Assembly (NCBI RefSeq): GCF_050337105.1
Contig: NZ_JAKJSQ010000070.1
Location: 1-18,290 of the forward strand
Direction: 5' to 3'
Length of the DNA stretch: 18,290 bases
Source of the DNA: Aliivibrio_A kagoshimensis
Lineage (GTDB): Bacteria > Pseudomonadota > Gammaproteobacteria > Enterobacterales > Vibrionaceae
Shown here: positions 1 to 8,472 of the stretch, piece after piece
Numbering within the stretch: position 1 is the first letter of the stretch
Layout of the letters: each line of letters opens with the position of its first letter
Notes under the pieces: model-generated
The model's database searches: none
What the model was told of the DNA's origin: nothing
The model's input: the letters and a program-made list of their open reading frames with translations, nothing else
Position numbers and translations under genes: made by a program

Positions 1-55
1 ATAACATTTAGTTATAACTAGCTGAAAAATATATCATTTGGTTACGTACAAAAAC

Positions 56-87
56 AAAAAAGGGGATTTATTTCCCCTTTTTTTTTT
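56..87 (+). terminator. Rho-independent terminator of the gene upstream of the window
   Basis: An 11-bp perfect stem (56-66 with 73-83, core AGGGGA/TCCCCT) encloses the loop TTTATT and runs into ten T residues (78-87). The A-rich left arm would let it work in both directions. It probably ends the transcript of a gene left of the window. In related genomes pyrD precedes zapC, but that gene is not visible here. Confidence 0.85.
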
Positions 88-168
88 CCGATCAGAAAGT
101 AGAATTATCATTACATTCATCGGATAGGTTGAGTTATTCCTTTAACTGAGCCAAATAGAGAGCCTACA

Positions 169-711
169 ATGCTTAAACCAAGTGATACATGGAACTGGTA
201 TTACGACACAGAATCTAAGGCACTAATGTTAGATCTAGGCATGGAGATGGTCTTTCGAGTGAATCTTCCGGTGAAGTCTTTAGTTGACTGCGCGCTACAA
301 TCCAATGAGTTTACTGTGGACGATGCTGCCAACTACCATATGTTTATTGACCAAATCAACCACCTCCCAATTTCAGAACCTCGACGAGCAGAGCTTGCAC
401 TTAACTGTGTTGCCGCAAAGCGCTTTTTGAAGCCACTTTTACCGAAAAGTTGGTTCTTTGATTACCAGTCAACAGGCTATGCTCCTGCAGAAGCCGAAAT
501 TATCTCTTTAGCGAATACGCTAGGAGAGGGGCACTTTATTGTGATTGAGAGCTGCGAATCTGCAAGTGTCTGTATGTTGGTAGATTTGGAGCCTTGTGCA
601 TTAAACGAAACCAAGCAACTTACTTTTAGCCAGCCAATTAAAGTGATGCACGATAGAATGACCCAGGTGCAAATTAACTACGAAAATAACAGTTATGCAC
701 TGGTAGGCTAA
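169..711 (+). CDS. zapC: Cell division protein ZapC
   Basis: ZapC is a cytoplasmic FtsZ-associated protein that promotes bundling of FtsZ filaments in the Z-ring. The 180-residue product has the same length as E. coli ZapC. It shares the N-terminal block KPSDTWNWYYD, the central VDDAANYHMFIDQ segment, the LNCVAAKRFLKPLLPKSW block and the late IKVMHDRMTQVQ segment. The ATG follows a GAGAG ribosome-binding site at a usual distance. It stands alone: a terminator lies before it and a long gap follows. In E. coli ycbX sits between zapC and rlmL; no such gene is present here. No signal peptide or membrane segment is seen. Confidence 0.93.
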   Translation: MLKPSDTWNWYYDTESKALMLDLGMEMVFRVNLPVKSLVDCALQSNEFTVDDAANYHMFIDQINHLPISEPRRAELALNCVAAKRFLKPLLPKSWFFDYQSTGYAPAEAEIISLANTLGEGHFIVIESCESASVCMLVDLEPCALNETKQLTFSQPIKVMHDRMTQVQINYENNSYALVG

Positions 712-1313
712 TCTACTATTTAGCATCTCACTATGGCCCAATGATTCACTTTATAACTCTGTGTTTACGGATATCTCACCATTAGTGAGCGCAACTGACT
801 CCCCCTTATCGTTATCGAATCCCCTTAAACGATGTAAATTTTTTGTTCAATTCTTTGTTCATCAAGCTAGTCAATTCTCTTTTTAAGAGTTTCTTCGTGC
901 ACCTATCACTAAATAGGGGCAAATCTTTGCCATATTTACGTCTTAAATTTGAGAGTTCTGCGACATATTGAGGTTATTTATCGCAGGATAAACATGCCTA
1001 AACCCCATCTATTTCCAAGCCTAAGATAGATTTATTTCCTATTTATCAGTTATTTGTAATTTAATTACATCAATCAATCTTCATTGGTATATACCAGATG
1101 GGGTGAAAATGGCGATGTTAAAATGACATCAAAGTGGGCCCAGCTAACAGTGAACGCTATGCTTAGAGAGCCGTCACTGAATAATGAGTTAACCATATGT
1201 TTTATATACTCTTATTAATGGAGTTTTTTTTTGGATGATTTTCATAACATCATTGCGATTTTCCAGTTCATTTACGGTATAATCCCGAGCAATTTAACTA
1301 TGTTAAGAATTTC
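712..1313. other. 600-base intergenic region, no gene
   Basis: No convincing open reading frame lies here; ATGs near 993 and 1111 stop within about a dozen codons. It holds a weak hairpin after zapC (ATCGTT 808-813 with AACGAT 828-833, then AT-rich sequence) that could end the zapC transcript. A perfect 9-bp inverted repeat (1002-1010 with 1096-1104, ACCCCATCT/AGATGGGGT) is also present, but one such pair is expected about once by chance in a region this size. A promoter-like pair at 1072-1100 and a T9 tract at 1227-1235 are treated as a possible small transcript. The rlmKL promoter is at the right end. Confidence 0.7.
1253..1283 (+). promoter_or_regulatory. Probable sigma-70 promoter of the rlmKL cluster
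   Basis: A perfect -10 box TATAAT lies at 1278-1283, 30 bases before the rlmKL start. The best -35 candidate is TTGCGA at 1253-1258, giving a long 19-base spacer. It is the strongest promoter-like sequence before the rightward gene cluster. Confidence 0.55.
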
Positions 1314-3437
1314 ATGAATCAATATTTAGCAATTACCTCTAGAGGACTTGAAAACCTTCTAGCGACAGAACTCGAAGAACTGGGTGTATCTAACCCACAA
1401 GTTGTACAAGCTGGCGTAAAATTTCACGCTGAAGATGAGCTGCTATATCGCTGCTGTTTATGGAGCAGAATTGCGTCACGTTTTGTACTGATTCTTTCTG
1501 AGTTCCATGTTCGTGATGACATGGATCTTTATTTGGGTGCTTCAGCCGTAAACTGGCCCAACTTCTTCGATAGCAACACAACATTTGTTGTGGATTTCAA
1601 TGGTACAAACCAAGAGATTCGAAATAGCCAGTATGGGGCACTTAAAGTAAAAGATGCGATTGTTGATCGTTTCAATAAGGCCAATTTAGAGCGTCCTTCA
1701 ATCAGTAAAGAGAATCCTGGACTGCGTGTTCATATGCGTTTATCTGGTGAGAAGGGGCTACTTGGTTTCGATATGGTAGGCAGTGGGCTTCATCAGCGTG
1801 GTTATAGAACAGAAGCAGGTCGTGCTCCTTTACGTGAAACACTGGCTGCAGCGTTAGTAATGCGAAGTGGATGGGGGATCGACAAGGATCTTCTTGATCC
1901 TATGTGTGGTTCAGGAACCATACTGATTGAAGCGGCTATGATCGCCGCTGAGATCGCACCGGGAGTAAAACGTCAATATTGGTGTTTTGAATCTTTAAAA
2001 GGCTTCGATGTTGATGCGTGGAACGAAGTTCGTACCCAGGCGTCAGTGAAAAGCCGTCGTGGCAGCAAGAAAGTGAGCGCTAAGTTCTTCGGTTTTGATA
2101 ATGATCCACGATCAATCAAGATCGCTAAAGACAATGCCCGACGCGCAGGTGTCGACGATCTGATCCAGTTTGATGTGGGGGATGCCGCAAAGTTAGTGCG
2201 TCCAGAATGCTTTGAGACTGGCGTTGTAATTTGTAATCCACCCTATGGTGAGCGTTTAAGTTCTAATCCTGCCTTAATAGCCCTTCATACCGAGTTTGGT
2301 AACCAATTAAAGAGCGAGTTTGGTGGTAGCACGGCTTCTATCTACTCTTCTGATGACGAGCTACTAAGCTGTCTTCGTATGCGTGCTGAGAAGCAGTATA
2401 AGCTCAATAATGGTGCTTTGCCGTGTGTTCAAAAGAACTATCAAATATCCACTCGTAGTGCTGAAGAGCGTGCAGAGGCAGATAAAGCGGTTGCACCAGA
2501 TTTCGCTAATCGTTTAAAGAAGAATATTGCGAAGATCTCTAAGTGGGCTCGTAAAGAGGGCATTGAGTGTTTTCGTGTTTATGATGCGGATCTTCCAGAG
2601 TACAACGCTGCGATCGATTTCTATAAAGATCAAATCGTTATTCAAGAATATGCGGCGCCTAAAACCATTGCTGAAGAGACGGCAAGACGCCGTATCATGG
2701 AGATGGTCCGTGCAACAGTCCAAGTGACTGGGGTAGACACCAATGATGTCATTTTAAAAGTACGTCAACGTCAGAAGGGCAACAGCCAGTACCAAAAGCT
2801 TGGTGAAGGCTCTCACTATATCGAAGTGAATGAATACGATGTAACGCTGCTGGTTAATTTACAAGATTACCTTGATACAGGCCTGTTCCTTGATCACCGT
2901 ATTACTCGTAAAAACCTAGGAAATATGGCAGCGGGTAAAGATTTCTTAAACCTGTTTGCTTATACCGGTTCAGCTAGCGTTCATGCTGCTTGTGGTGGCG
3001 CGAAAAGCACACTGACAGTAGATATGTCTCGTACCTACTTAGAGTGGGCTCAGAAGAACATGACGCTTAATGGAATGGTTGGCAATCAACACCAGTTCTT
3101 ACAAGCAGATTGCCTACAGTGGTTACAACAAGCTGATGAGCAATACGATCTTATATTCATCGATCCACCTACCTTCTCAAATTCAAAGCGTATGGAACAG
3201 ACATTTGATGTTCAACGTGATCACATTATGTTGTTTGAAAACTTGAAACGTATGTTACGTGGTAACGGCGAAATCGTTTTTTCCAATAATAAGCGTAACT
3301 TTAAAATGGATTTTGACAAGCTCGACGCACTCAATCTTGTGGCCGTTAATATTTCAAGTAAAACGCTGCCTTTGGATTTCGCACGTAACAAACACATTCA
3401 TAACTGTTGGGTTATTACTCATAAAATAGATGCTTAA
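1314..3437 (+). CDS. rlmL: Bifunctional 23S rRNA methyltransferase RlmKL (m2G2445 / m7G2069)
   Basis: This fused enzyme methylates two guanines of 23S rRNA in the peptidyl-transferase region, using S-adenosylmethionine. At 707 residues it matches the roughly 700-residue E. coli RlmKL. The N-terminal part (about 1-160) is the THUMP-containing RNA-binding region. The RlmL domain follows with the AdoMet motif DPMCGSG at residues 195-201 and the N-methyltransferase motif NPPY at 308-311. The C-terminal RlmK domain has a second AdoMet motif (LFAYTG from 547) and DPPTFSNS from 617. Both catalytic halves therefore look intact. It is the first gene of a packed cluster; the next start is 5 bases after its stop. 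Short frames on the other strand within it are shadows. Confidence 0.95.
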   Translation: MNQYLAITSRGLENLLATELEELGVSNPQVVQAGVKFHAEDELLYRCCLWSRIASRFVLILSEFHVRDDMDLYLGASAVNWPNFFDSNTTFVVDFNGTNQEIRNSQYGALKVKDAIVDRFNKANLERPSISKENPGLRVHMRLSGEKGLLGFDMVGSGLHQRGYRTEAGRAPLRETLAAALVMRSGWGIDKDLLDPMCGSGTILIEAAMIAAEIAPGVKRQYWCFESLKGFDVDAWNEVRTQASVKSRRGSKKVSAKFFGFDNDPRSIKIAKDNARRAGVDDLIQFDVGDAAKLVRPECFETGVVICNPPYGERLSSNPALIALHTEFGNQLKSEFGGSTASIYSSDDELLSCLRMRAEKQYKLNNGALPCVQKNYQISTRSAEERAEADKAVAPDFANRLKKNIAKISKWARKEGIECFRVYDADLPEYNAAIDFYKDQIVIQEYAAPKTIAEETARRRIMEMVRATVQVTGVDTNDVILKVRQRQKGNSQYQKLGEGSHYIEVNEYDVTLLVNLQDYLDTGLFLDHRITRKNLGNMAAGKDFLNLFAYTGSASVHAACGGAKSTLTVDMSRTYLEWAQKNMTLNGMVGNQHQFLQADCLQWLQQADEQYDLIFIDPPTFSNSKRMEQTFDVQRDHIMLFENLKRMLRGNGEIVFSNNKRNFKMDFDKLDALNLVAVNISSKTLPLDFARNKHIHNCWVITHKIDA

Positions 3438-3442
3438 TTGTT

Positions 3443-3709
3443 GTGATTACTCTTTATAGTACCAGTGGGTGCCACCTATGTGAGCAAGCTTATGCGTTAT
3501 TACTGCGCATAGGCGTGCCAACCTCTCAAATTGATACAGTTGATATTGCTTTTGACGATGTACTGTTTCAACGTTATGGCATTCAAATACCCGTACTCTC
3601 TTTTGCTGTCGTTAATGGGGATTCAGCTGAACAACAGTTGAACTGGCCTTTTGACGCTTCACAATTACAATCATGGTTAGAAAATAATGGCTTTAATTAC
3701 CATCAATAA
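3443..3709 (+). CDS. Glutaredoxin-like thiol-disulfide protein (DUF836 type)
   Basis: This small protein of 88 residues has a thioredoxin-fold start (ITLYSTSGCHLCEQA) with a CxxC active-site motif, CHLC, at residues 10-13. A cis-Pro-like segment, IQIPVLSF, lies near the middle. This fits the glutaredoxin-like DUF836 family, cytoplasmic proteins expected to reduce or relay disulfides; the substrate is unknown. The start is GTG with no clear Shine-Dalgarno, and no alternative ATG lies in the frame, so translation may depend on coupling to rlmKL, whose stop is 5 bases upstream. Its 3' end overlaps the uup start by 23 bases in another frame. Confidence 0.82.
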   Translation: MITLYSTSGCHLCEQAYALLLRIGVPTSQIDTVDIAFDDVLFQRYGIQIPVLSFAVVNGDSAEQQLNWPFDASQLQSWLENNGFNYHQ

Positions 3710-5597
3710 TGGTCAACTTGCTTTTGGCAACAATGCGCTACTGGATCACTCTGATTTTGTTCTTCAACCGAATGAAAGAGTCTGTTTAGTTGGTCGTAAT
3801 GGGGCGGGTAAATCAACGCTAATGAAAGTGATCTCTGGTGATATCATCATGGATGACGGCAAGCTTCAGATAATGACAGACGTAAAGGTCTCTCGTTTGG
3901 AACAAGATCCGCCGAAAGATCAAGAAGGGACTGTTTTCGATTATGTTTCTGAAGGGTTAGCCGAAGCGGGCGAGTTGTTAAAAGAGTATCACCACCTGCT
4001 GGATCTGATGGCTGAAGATCCAAGTGAATCAAATATTAATAAGCTCTCTGCGGTTCAAGAGAAGCTAGAGCACGCTAATGCTTGGCAGTTTGATACTAAC
4101 ATTCAAAACGTATTAGAAGCCCTTGCTCTTGATGGCAGCACGTTGTTAACAGACCTATCAGGGGGCTGGCAGCGTAAAGCGGCTCTTGCTCGTGCTCTTG
4201 TATGCGATCCTGATGTCTTATTACTGGATGAACCGACCAACCACCTCGATGTAACAACGATAGAGTGGTTAGAGAAGTTTCTGAAGGACTTCCGTGGTTC
4301 GATCATATTCATCTCACATGACCGTGCATTCATTACTTCCATGTCGACTCGTATTATTGATTTGGATCGTGGGCAACTTACCTCTTACCCTGGTGACTAC
4401 CAAAATTATCTGATCGAGAAAGAGGAAGCATTGAGAGTTGAAGCGGATCAAAATGCTGAATTTGACCGTAAACTCGCGATTGAAGAGGCGTGGATACGTG
4501 AAGGCATTAAAGCTCGAAGAACCCGTAATGAAGGGCGAGTTAGAGCCCTTAAGCAACTGCGTGTAGAGCGTTCAGATCGTCGTGAAGTGGTGGGTAAAGT
4601 TAACCTGCAAGTGGATACCAGTAATCGTTCTGGAAAAATCATATTTGAAGCGAAGAATATGAGTTACAAGATCGGTGACACTGTCATTGCCGATGATTTT
4701 AGCTTCAATATTATGCGCGGTGACCGAATTGCCTTTATAGGTGCGAACGGTTGTGGCAAAAGTACGCTGATTAAACTTCTGCTCGATAAACTACAACCTG
4801 ATTCAGGATCGCTACACTGCGGTACCAAGCTAGAAGTGGCCTATTTTGACCAGTATCGTGAGAAGCTGGATCCTGAAAAAACAGTGATAGACAACTTGGC
4901 TGATGGTAAGCAAGAGGTGACCGTCGGTGGTCGTACACGTCACGCTTTAGGTTATTTACAAGACTTCCTATTTCCACCACAACGTGCAAGAACTCCGGTG
5001 AAAGCGCTCTCTGGTGGAGAGAAAAACCGCCTTCTACTCGCTAAATTGTTCCTTCGAACTAACAATTTATTGATTCTGGATGAACCAACCAACGATTTAG
5101 ATATCGAAACATTGGAACTTTTAGAGGATTTACTTGCCAACTATGAGGGTACGTTATTATTGGTGAGTCATGATCGTCAGTTCGTAGATAACACAGTAAC
5201 CAGTAGCTGGATATTTGAAGGTAACGGTAAGATTGAAGAGTTTGTTGGTGGTTATCATGATGCGCAGAGACAACGCGCTAATGCAATGAGCCACCGTCAG
5301 TCTAATCAAGTGAAACATAAACCAAAAACTCAAGATAAAATGGAAGAGCAGGCAAGCTCGGTTGAAGTTGTGAAGCCTAAAAAACTCTCTTACAAACTTC
5401 AACGTGAATTGGAAACACTGCCTGAACGTTTAGAAGAGTTAGAGAATGAAATTGCTGAATTGCAAATGAAGGTCAATGACCCCGCTTTCTTCCAACAAGA
5501 CTCCAAAACCACTGAATCAACTTTGGCGCGATTAACTGCCGCTGAATCTGAACTTGAAGTGGCTTTTGAGCGTTGGGAAGAATTGGACGCAATGTAA
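3687..5597 (+). CDS. uup: ABC-F ATPase Uup
   Basis: Uup is a cytoplasmic ABC-F ATPase without membrane segments. Family members act on ribosomes, and E. coli uup mutants show raised precise excision of transposons. The 636-residue product has two nucleotide-binding domains. The first has Walker A GRNGAGKS at residues 36-43, signature LSGG at 157-160 and Walker B LLLDEPTN at 178-185. The second has GANGCGKS at 352-359, LSGGEKNR from 441 and a second LILDEPTND. The charged linker between them (about 235-310, rich in Arg, Glu and Lys) is the ABC-F interdomain arm. The C-terminus from about 555 is the charged coiled coil (KLSYKLQRELETLPERLEELE) typical of Uup. The start overlaps the preceding gene, suggesting translational coupling. 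Confidence 0.95.
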   Translation: MALITINNGQLAFGNNALLDHSDFVLQPNERVCLVGRNGAGKSTLMKVISGDIIMDDGKLQIMTDVKVSRLEQDPPKDQEGTVFDYVSEGLAEAGELLKEYHHLLDLMAEDPSESNINKLSAVQEKLEHANAWQFDTNIQNVLEALALDGSTLLTDLSGGWQRKAALARALVCDPDVLLLDEPTNHLDVTTIEWLEKFLKDFRGSIIFISHDRAFITSMSTRIIDLDRGQLTSYPGDYQNYLIEKEEALRVEADQNAEFDRKLAIEEAWIREGIKARRTRNEGRVRALKQLRVERSDRREVVGKVNLQVDTSNRSGKIIFEAKNMSYKIGDTVIADDFSFNIMRGDRIAFIGANGCGKSTLIKLLLDKLQPDSGSLHCGTKLEVAYFDQYREKLDPEKTVIDNLADGKQEVTVGGRTRHALGYLQDFLFPPQRARTPVKALSGGEKNRLLLAKLFLRTNNLLILDEPTNDLDIETLELLEDLLANYEGTLLLVSHDRQFVDNTVTSSWIFEGNGKIEEFVGGYHDAQRQRANAMSHRQSNQVKHKPKTQDKMEEQASSVEVVKPKKLSYKLQRELETLPERLEELENEIAELQMKVNDPAFFQQDSKTTESTLARLTAAESELEVAFERWEELDAM

Positions 5598-5609
5598 ATA
5601 GGATATGTA

Positions 5610-7331
5610 ATGAGTTGTAAAAGTTTTCGCCTTTCAGCGCTTGCGCTGTTAGTGCTTAGTTCAGCACCTACGAGTGCAGCGTTGTATCAAGTATTCAAAG
5701 TCACAGGCCCATCTGGAGTCGAACAGTACGGAAGTGCCATTCAACCATCTGGAGTTGCTGCGAGTTGTTTCACTAATGCATGCACGAGTTCATCGTATCA
5801 ATTAGCGGGTGACAGTCGAAATATCATTGAAGGTAACTCATATCGCGAAGAGGTCCCTTTCGCTGTTAATAATGGCTTTACCTATGTGGATGGTGATAGT
5901 GATCGCGATAACATTGAAGATTATTGTACTGATCAACTGGGGTATTCAACTTGTAACTATTGGGCGACAGATCGATGGACAGATTGGTCTAATGAGTACT
6001 CCCTTAACTTTTCAACCAATGCAGCCAGTTTTTTAGAAACGGCTCAAGCGGGCATTGTCACTGACTCTTTAAACAGTGTGGTGAATGCAATTACTACGAC
6101 TGGACAAGTCATTGGTAATACCAGTTTAGTCAATGCTGGCTCCGGGGTTAAAGAGACTCGAAATAGAGCGTTTATAAATACGACTGCATTGGCAACAGAC
6201 GGAGGCGTTGACACTCGTGGACAAACTAGAGCGTGGGGAACAAATGATACGCTAATCGTAGGCAGTGCGTCCGTTGCTCTTGCGCATGATTATACTGGTT
6301 GTACATCTGCTTCCACTACCTTGCAATGTCAAAACTCGCAGTTTGCTTCGAAAGCGGCTGTATGGCAGGCTGGCGATCAGAGTTTAGCTGTAGTATTACC
6401 ATGGGGAGCAAGTGTCAGTGCGAATATCAACGAACGCTCTGCTCAAGGAAGCGCTAGAGCAATAACAGACGATGGAAGTAAATATTACGTTGCTGGTTTC
6501 AATACTTATAGAGATGGCGATAATCTCCTTATGGATGCGACAGTTTTTGTAAGTACAGATTTAACGATAACTGCTTTACCTTCAACTTGGACTTCAAAAC
6601 CTATCAGTGGTGCCCGAGTTGATGGTGGCAGTGATTATATTCACTCCAACTCAGTAGCAACCGACATCAATGATAACTTGATGGTTATTGGAACGGCGAA
6701 ACGTTCAGGCGATTTCCCAAGCAATGGTACTGCTAATAATCGGTTATTTGTTGCAAAAGCCGACGATCCTACGGTGACTGCCACTTTCTTAACCGGTGGG
6801 ATTTTCTTTAGCAGCGCCGGTGGAAAAATGGGGGCGGTGAATAACTTTAATGAAATCGTTGGCCAAGTGGATGTTGAGAATCACCGTGAATTTGATGGCA
6901 AGGAGCGTCGCAAACGCGGTTTTATCAATCCATACACGTTTGCAACTGGAGATGTACCAGCTAGGCGTGCAATTTTTAGTAACAAAGCGTGGTTATTAGA
7001 CGATCTGACTAATGATGGCTCAAGTACTTCAACCAACAATCAGTTCAGAATCTATGATGCCACTGATATTAACGATGCCGGTGTAATTTCTGGCACCGCA
7101 TTTTATTGCTCTGTTGGTTATGACTCGACTGCTCATGATGCCTATTGTGGTGGCGCCAATACGGATGAACAGCTAGTGGCGGTCAAATTGGTTCCTGTTA
7201 ATGGTGCAGATAGCAGTGATATTTCTGCTCGTGGTTACGTAAATAGAACGGTAGAGCGCCAAGGTGCGGGTATCGGTTTGTTTGGCTTAGGTTTATTAGC
7301 TTTCTTAGGGTTTCGCCGAAAGTTCCATTAG
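5610..7331 (+). CDS. Exported DUF3466-family protein with HAF-like repeats and a C-terminal anchor
   Basis: The function is unknown. The 573-residue protein begins with a signal peptide (SCKSFRLSALALLVLSSAPTS, likely cleavage near SAA) and ends with a tripartite tail: a Gly-containing GAGIG segment, a hydrophobic stretch FGLGLLAFLGF and a basic RRK cluster. That tail resembles the sorting signals (GlyGly-CTERM type) processed by rhombosortase, though the Gly motif is a variant. The body carries spaced repeats of the type DINDNLMVIGTA, VNNFNEIVGQV and DINDAGVISGTA, which resemble HAF-type extracellular repeats, perhaps propeller blades. I recall this family as DUF3466 in Vibrio and Shewanella. 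The AGGA site 6 bases before the ATG and the 12-base gap after uup place it in the same transcript, which ends at the next terminator. Confidence 0.75.
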   Translation: MSCKSFRLSALALLVLSSAPTSAALYQVFKVTGPSGVEQYGSAIQPSGVAASCFTNACTSSSYQLAGDSRNIIEGNSYREEVPFAVNNGFTYVDGDSDRDNIEDYCTDQLGYSTCNYWATDRWTDWSNEYSLNFSTNAASFLETAQAGIVTDSLNSVVNAITTTGQVIGNTSLVNAGSGVKETRNRAFINTTALATDGGVDTRGQTRAWGTNDTLIVGSASVALAHDYTGCTSASTTLQCQNSQFASKAAVWQAGDQSLAVVLPWGASVSANINERSAQGSARAITDDGSKYYVAGFNTYRDGDNLLMDATVFVSTDLTITALPSTWTSKPISGARVDGGSDYIHSNSVATDINDNLMVIGTAKRSGDFPSNGTANNRLFVAKADDPTVTATFLTGGIFFSSAGGKMGAVNNFNEIVGQVDVENHREFDGKERRKRGFINPYTFATGDVPARRAIFSNKAWLLDDLTNDGSSTSTNNQFRIYDATDINDAGVISGTAFYCSVGYDSTAHDAYCGGANTDEQLVAVKLVPVNGADSSDISARGYVNRTVERQGAGIGLFGLGLLAFLGFRRKFH

Positions 7332-7355
7332 GTTTTAGTAAAGTCTCAATTTTAG

Positions 7356-7392
7356 TCCCTTGATCACATTTCGTGTTTAAGGGATTTTTTTT
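7356..7392 (+). terminator. Rho-independent terminator after the rlmKL-uup-DUF3466 cluster
   Basis: A stem of TCCCTT (7356-7361) with AAGGGA (7379-7384) has a smaller CAC/GTG stem inside its loop. Eight T residues follow (7385-7392). It sits about 25 bases after the DUF3466 gene. Confidence 0.8.
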
Positions 7393-7561
7393 GCTTGAAT
7401 ATCTGAAAAAATTGGACGATTCTTAAAGTGAAGTTAAGAGTCACTACAAAAAGTATGTTATTCAACTGGAGTAAAAAAAGGTGTATTGGCAAAACTTCGT
7501 GACGTAGCAACAGTAGTAAATTGTGAAGGGATACCTTCTTCGTATATGAGGACTGAACACT

Positions 7562-7735
7562 ATGAAGAGACAAAAACGCGATCGTTTGGAAAGAGCACAA
7601 TCTAAGGGTTATCAGGCGGGAATAAATGGCCGCTCATCAGAGGCCTGCCCATATCAAATGACTGACACCCGATCGTATTGGTTAGGTGGTTGGCGAGATG
7701 CTCGAGATGAAAAACAATCCGGTTTGTATAAATAG
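7562..7735 (+). CDS. rmf: Ribosome modulation factor RMF
   Basis: RMF binds 30S subunits in stationary phase and drives 70S ribosomes into inactive 100S dimers. The 57-residue product is close to the 55 residues of E. coli RMF. It keeps the hallmark MKRQKRDRLERA start, GYQAGINGRS, the CPYQ motif and the WLGGWRDAR block. A GAGGA ribosome-binding site lies 9 bases before the ATG. The gene has its own terminators on both sides and is likely monocistronic. Its leader of about 170 bases after the preceding terminator must hold the promoter, but I see no clear -10/-35 pair. A leftward open frame across its start is not credible as a gene. Confidence 0.95.
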   Translation: MKRQKRDRLERAQSKGYQAGINGRSSEACPYQMTDTRSYWLGGWRDARDEKQSGLYK

Positions 7736-7754
7736 CCAATAACACATATATGGT

Positions 7755-7780
7755 AAGCCCCTTGAAAGTAGGGGCTTTTA
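7755..7780 (+). terminator. rmf terminator
   Basis: A 7-bp stem AAGCCCC (7755-7761) with GGGGCTT (7771-7777) encloses a 9-base loop, followed by a short T-rich tail. It sits 19 bases after the rmf stop. Confidence 0.8.
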
Positions 7781-7787
7781 ATAGCTC

Positions 7788-7807
7788 ATCAAATGCACTA
7801 TAACTTA
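7788..7807 (+). repeat. 20-base intergenic direct repeat, copy 1
   Basis: ATCAAATGCACTATAACTTA occurs here, between the rmf terminator and the fabA terminator, and again with no mismatch at 11182-11201. Identity stops at both ends. Its nature is unknown. Confidence 0.85.
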
Positions 7808-7819
7808 CTCTTTAAGGCC

Positions 7820-7854
7820 AAAATAAAACCAATCATGGAGATTGGTTTTATTTT
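7820..7854 (-). terminator. Bidirectional terminator of fabA (and backup for rmf)
   Basis: A perfect 14-bp stem (7820-7833 with 7841-7854, core AAACCAAT/ATTGGTTT) encloses the loop CATGGAG. Both arms have A/T runs at their outer ends, so it would work from either strand. It lies 36 bases after the fabA stop and separates the convergent rmf and fabA. Confidence 0.85.
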
Positions 7855-7890
7855 CGATTAATAGTTGCTTTCTAGTTGCGAAACAGTGAA

Positions 7891-8409
7891 CTAGAACTTA
7901 GACGTATCGGTAAATAGACCGACCTTAAGATCTTTTGCAACGTAAATAACTTTTCCGTCGACTAATACACGGCCATTTGCAAGACCCATAACTAGCTTAC
8001 GGTTAACGACACGCTTAAGCTCAATTTCATAAGTCACTTTCTTCGCCGTTGGTAATACTTGGCCAGTAAATTTGACTTCACCCACTCCGAGTGCACGACC
8101 TTTACCTTTGCCACCAATCCAGCCTAAGTAGAATCCAACCAACTGCCACATGGCATCAAGCCCTAAACAACCAGGCATCACTGGGTCACCAGGGAAGTGA
8201 CAATCAAAAAACCATAAATCAGGCGTAATATCTAGCTCTGCAATGATTTGACCTTTTTCAAATTCGCCACCATCATCAGTGATGCTAACAATGCGGTCCA
8301 TCATTAACATGTTTGGTGCAGGAAGAAGAGGGCCATCTGCTCCGAATACATCGCCTTGGCTGGCTGAAAGTAAATCTTCACGTGTATAAGAATTTGGTTT
8401 ATCTGACAT
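7891..8409 (-). CDS. fabA: 3-hydroxyacyl-[acyl-carrier-protein] dehydratase/isomerase FabA
   Basis: FabA dehydrates 3-hydroxydecanoyl-ACP and isomerises trans-2- to cis-3-decenoyl-ACP, the branch point for unsaturated fatty acids in type II synthesis. The product has 172 residues, the same as E. coli FabA. The catalytic pair is present: His71 in CHFPGDPVMPG and Asp85 in GLDAMWQL. A CAGGAG ribosome-binding site precedes the ATG. It lies downstream of the Lon-like gene on the same strand, 63 bases away, but has its own promoter with a FabR-like operator in that gap. It is a soluble cytoplasmic homodimer in known relatives. Confidence 0.97.
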   Translation of the reverse strand: MSDKPNSYTREDLLSASQGDVFGADGPLLPAPNMLMMDRIVSITDDGGEFEKGQIIAELDITPDLWFFDCHFPGDPVMPGCLGLDAMWQLVGFYLGWIGGKGKGRALGVGEVKFTGQVLPTAKKVTYEIELKRVVNRKLVMGLANGRVLVDGKVIYVAKDLKVGLFTDTSKF

Positions 8410-8438
8410 TAAAACTGCTCCTGATATTTGATGACGCT

Positions 8439-8467
8439 ATTCTAGCTAACAGGTGTAAGCTAAGCAA
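8439..8467 (-). promoter_or_regulatory. fabA promoter with FabR-like operator in the spacer
   Basis: Read on the minus strand, a -35 box TTGCTT (8467-8462) and a -10 box TAGAAT (8444-8439) are separated by exactly 17 bases. The spacer and its edge hold AGCTTACACCTGTTAGCT (8461-8444), an imperfect palindrome (7 of 9 positions paired). It closely resembles the FabR operator known upstream of fabA and fabB in enterobacteria (core TACAC-TGT). FabR is a TetR-family repressor of unsaturated fatty acid synthesis. Binding here would cover the promoter. Nothing resembling a complete FadR site was noticed, though this was not searched exhaustively. Confidence 0.72.
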
Positions 8468-8472
8468 GTGTA

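Noticed and set aside
7501..7513. GTGACGTAGCAAC as a matS site
   Set aside because: It has three mismatches to the consensus; several such weak matches occur by chance in this length.
7364..7600. 78-codon leftward open frame
   Set aside because: It overlaps the DUF3466 terminator and the start of rmf on the other strand, and has a low-complexity Leu/Phe-rich composition typical of reading AT-rich DNA.
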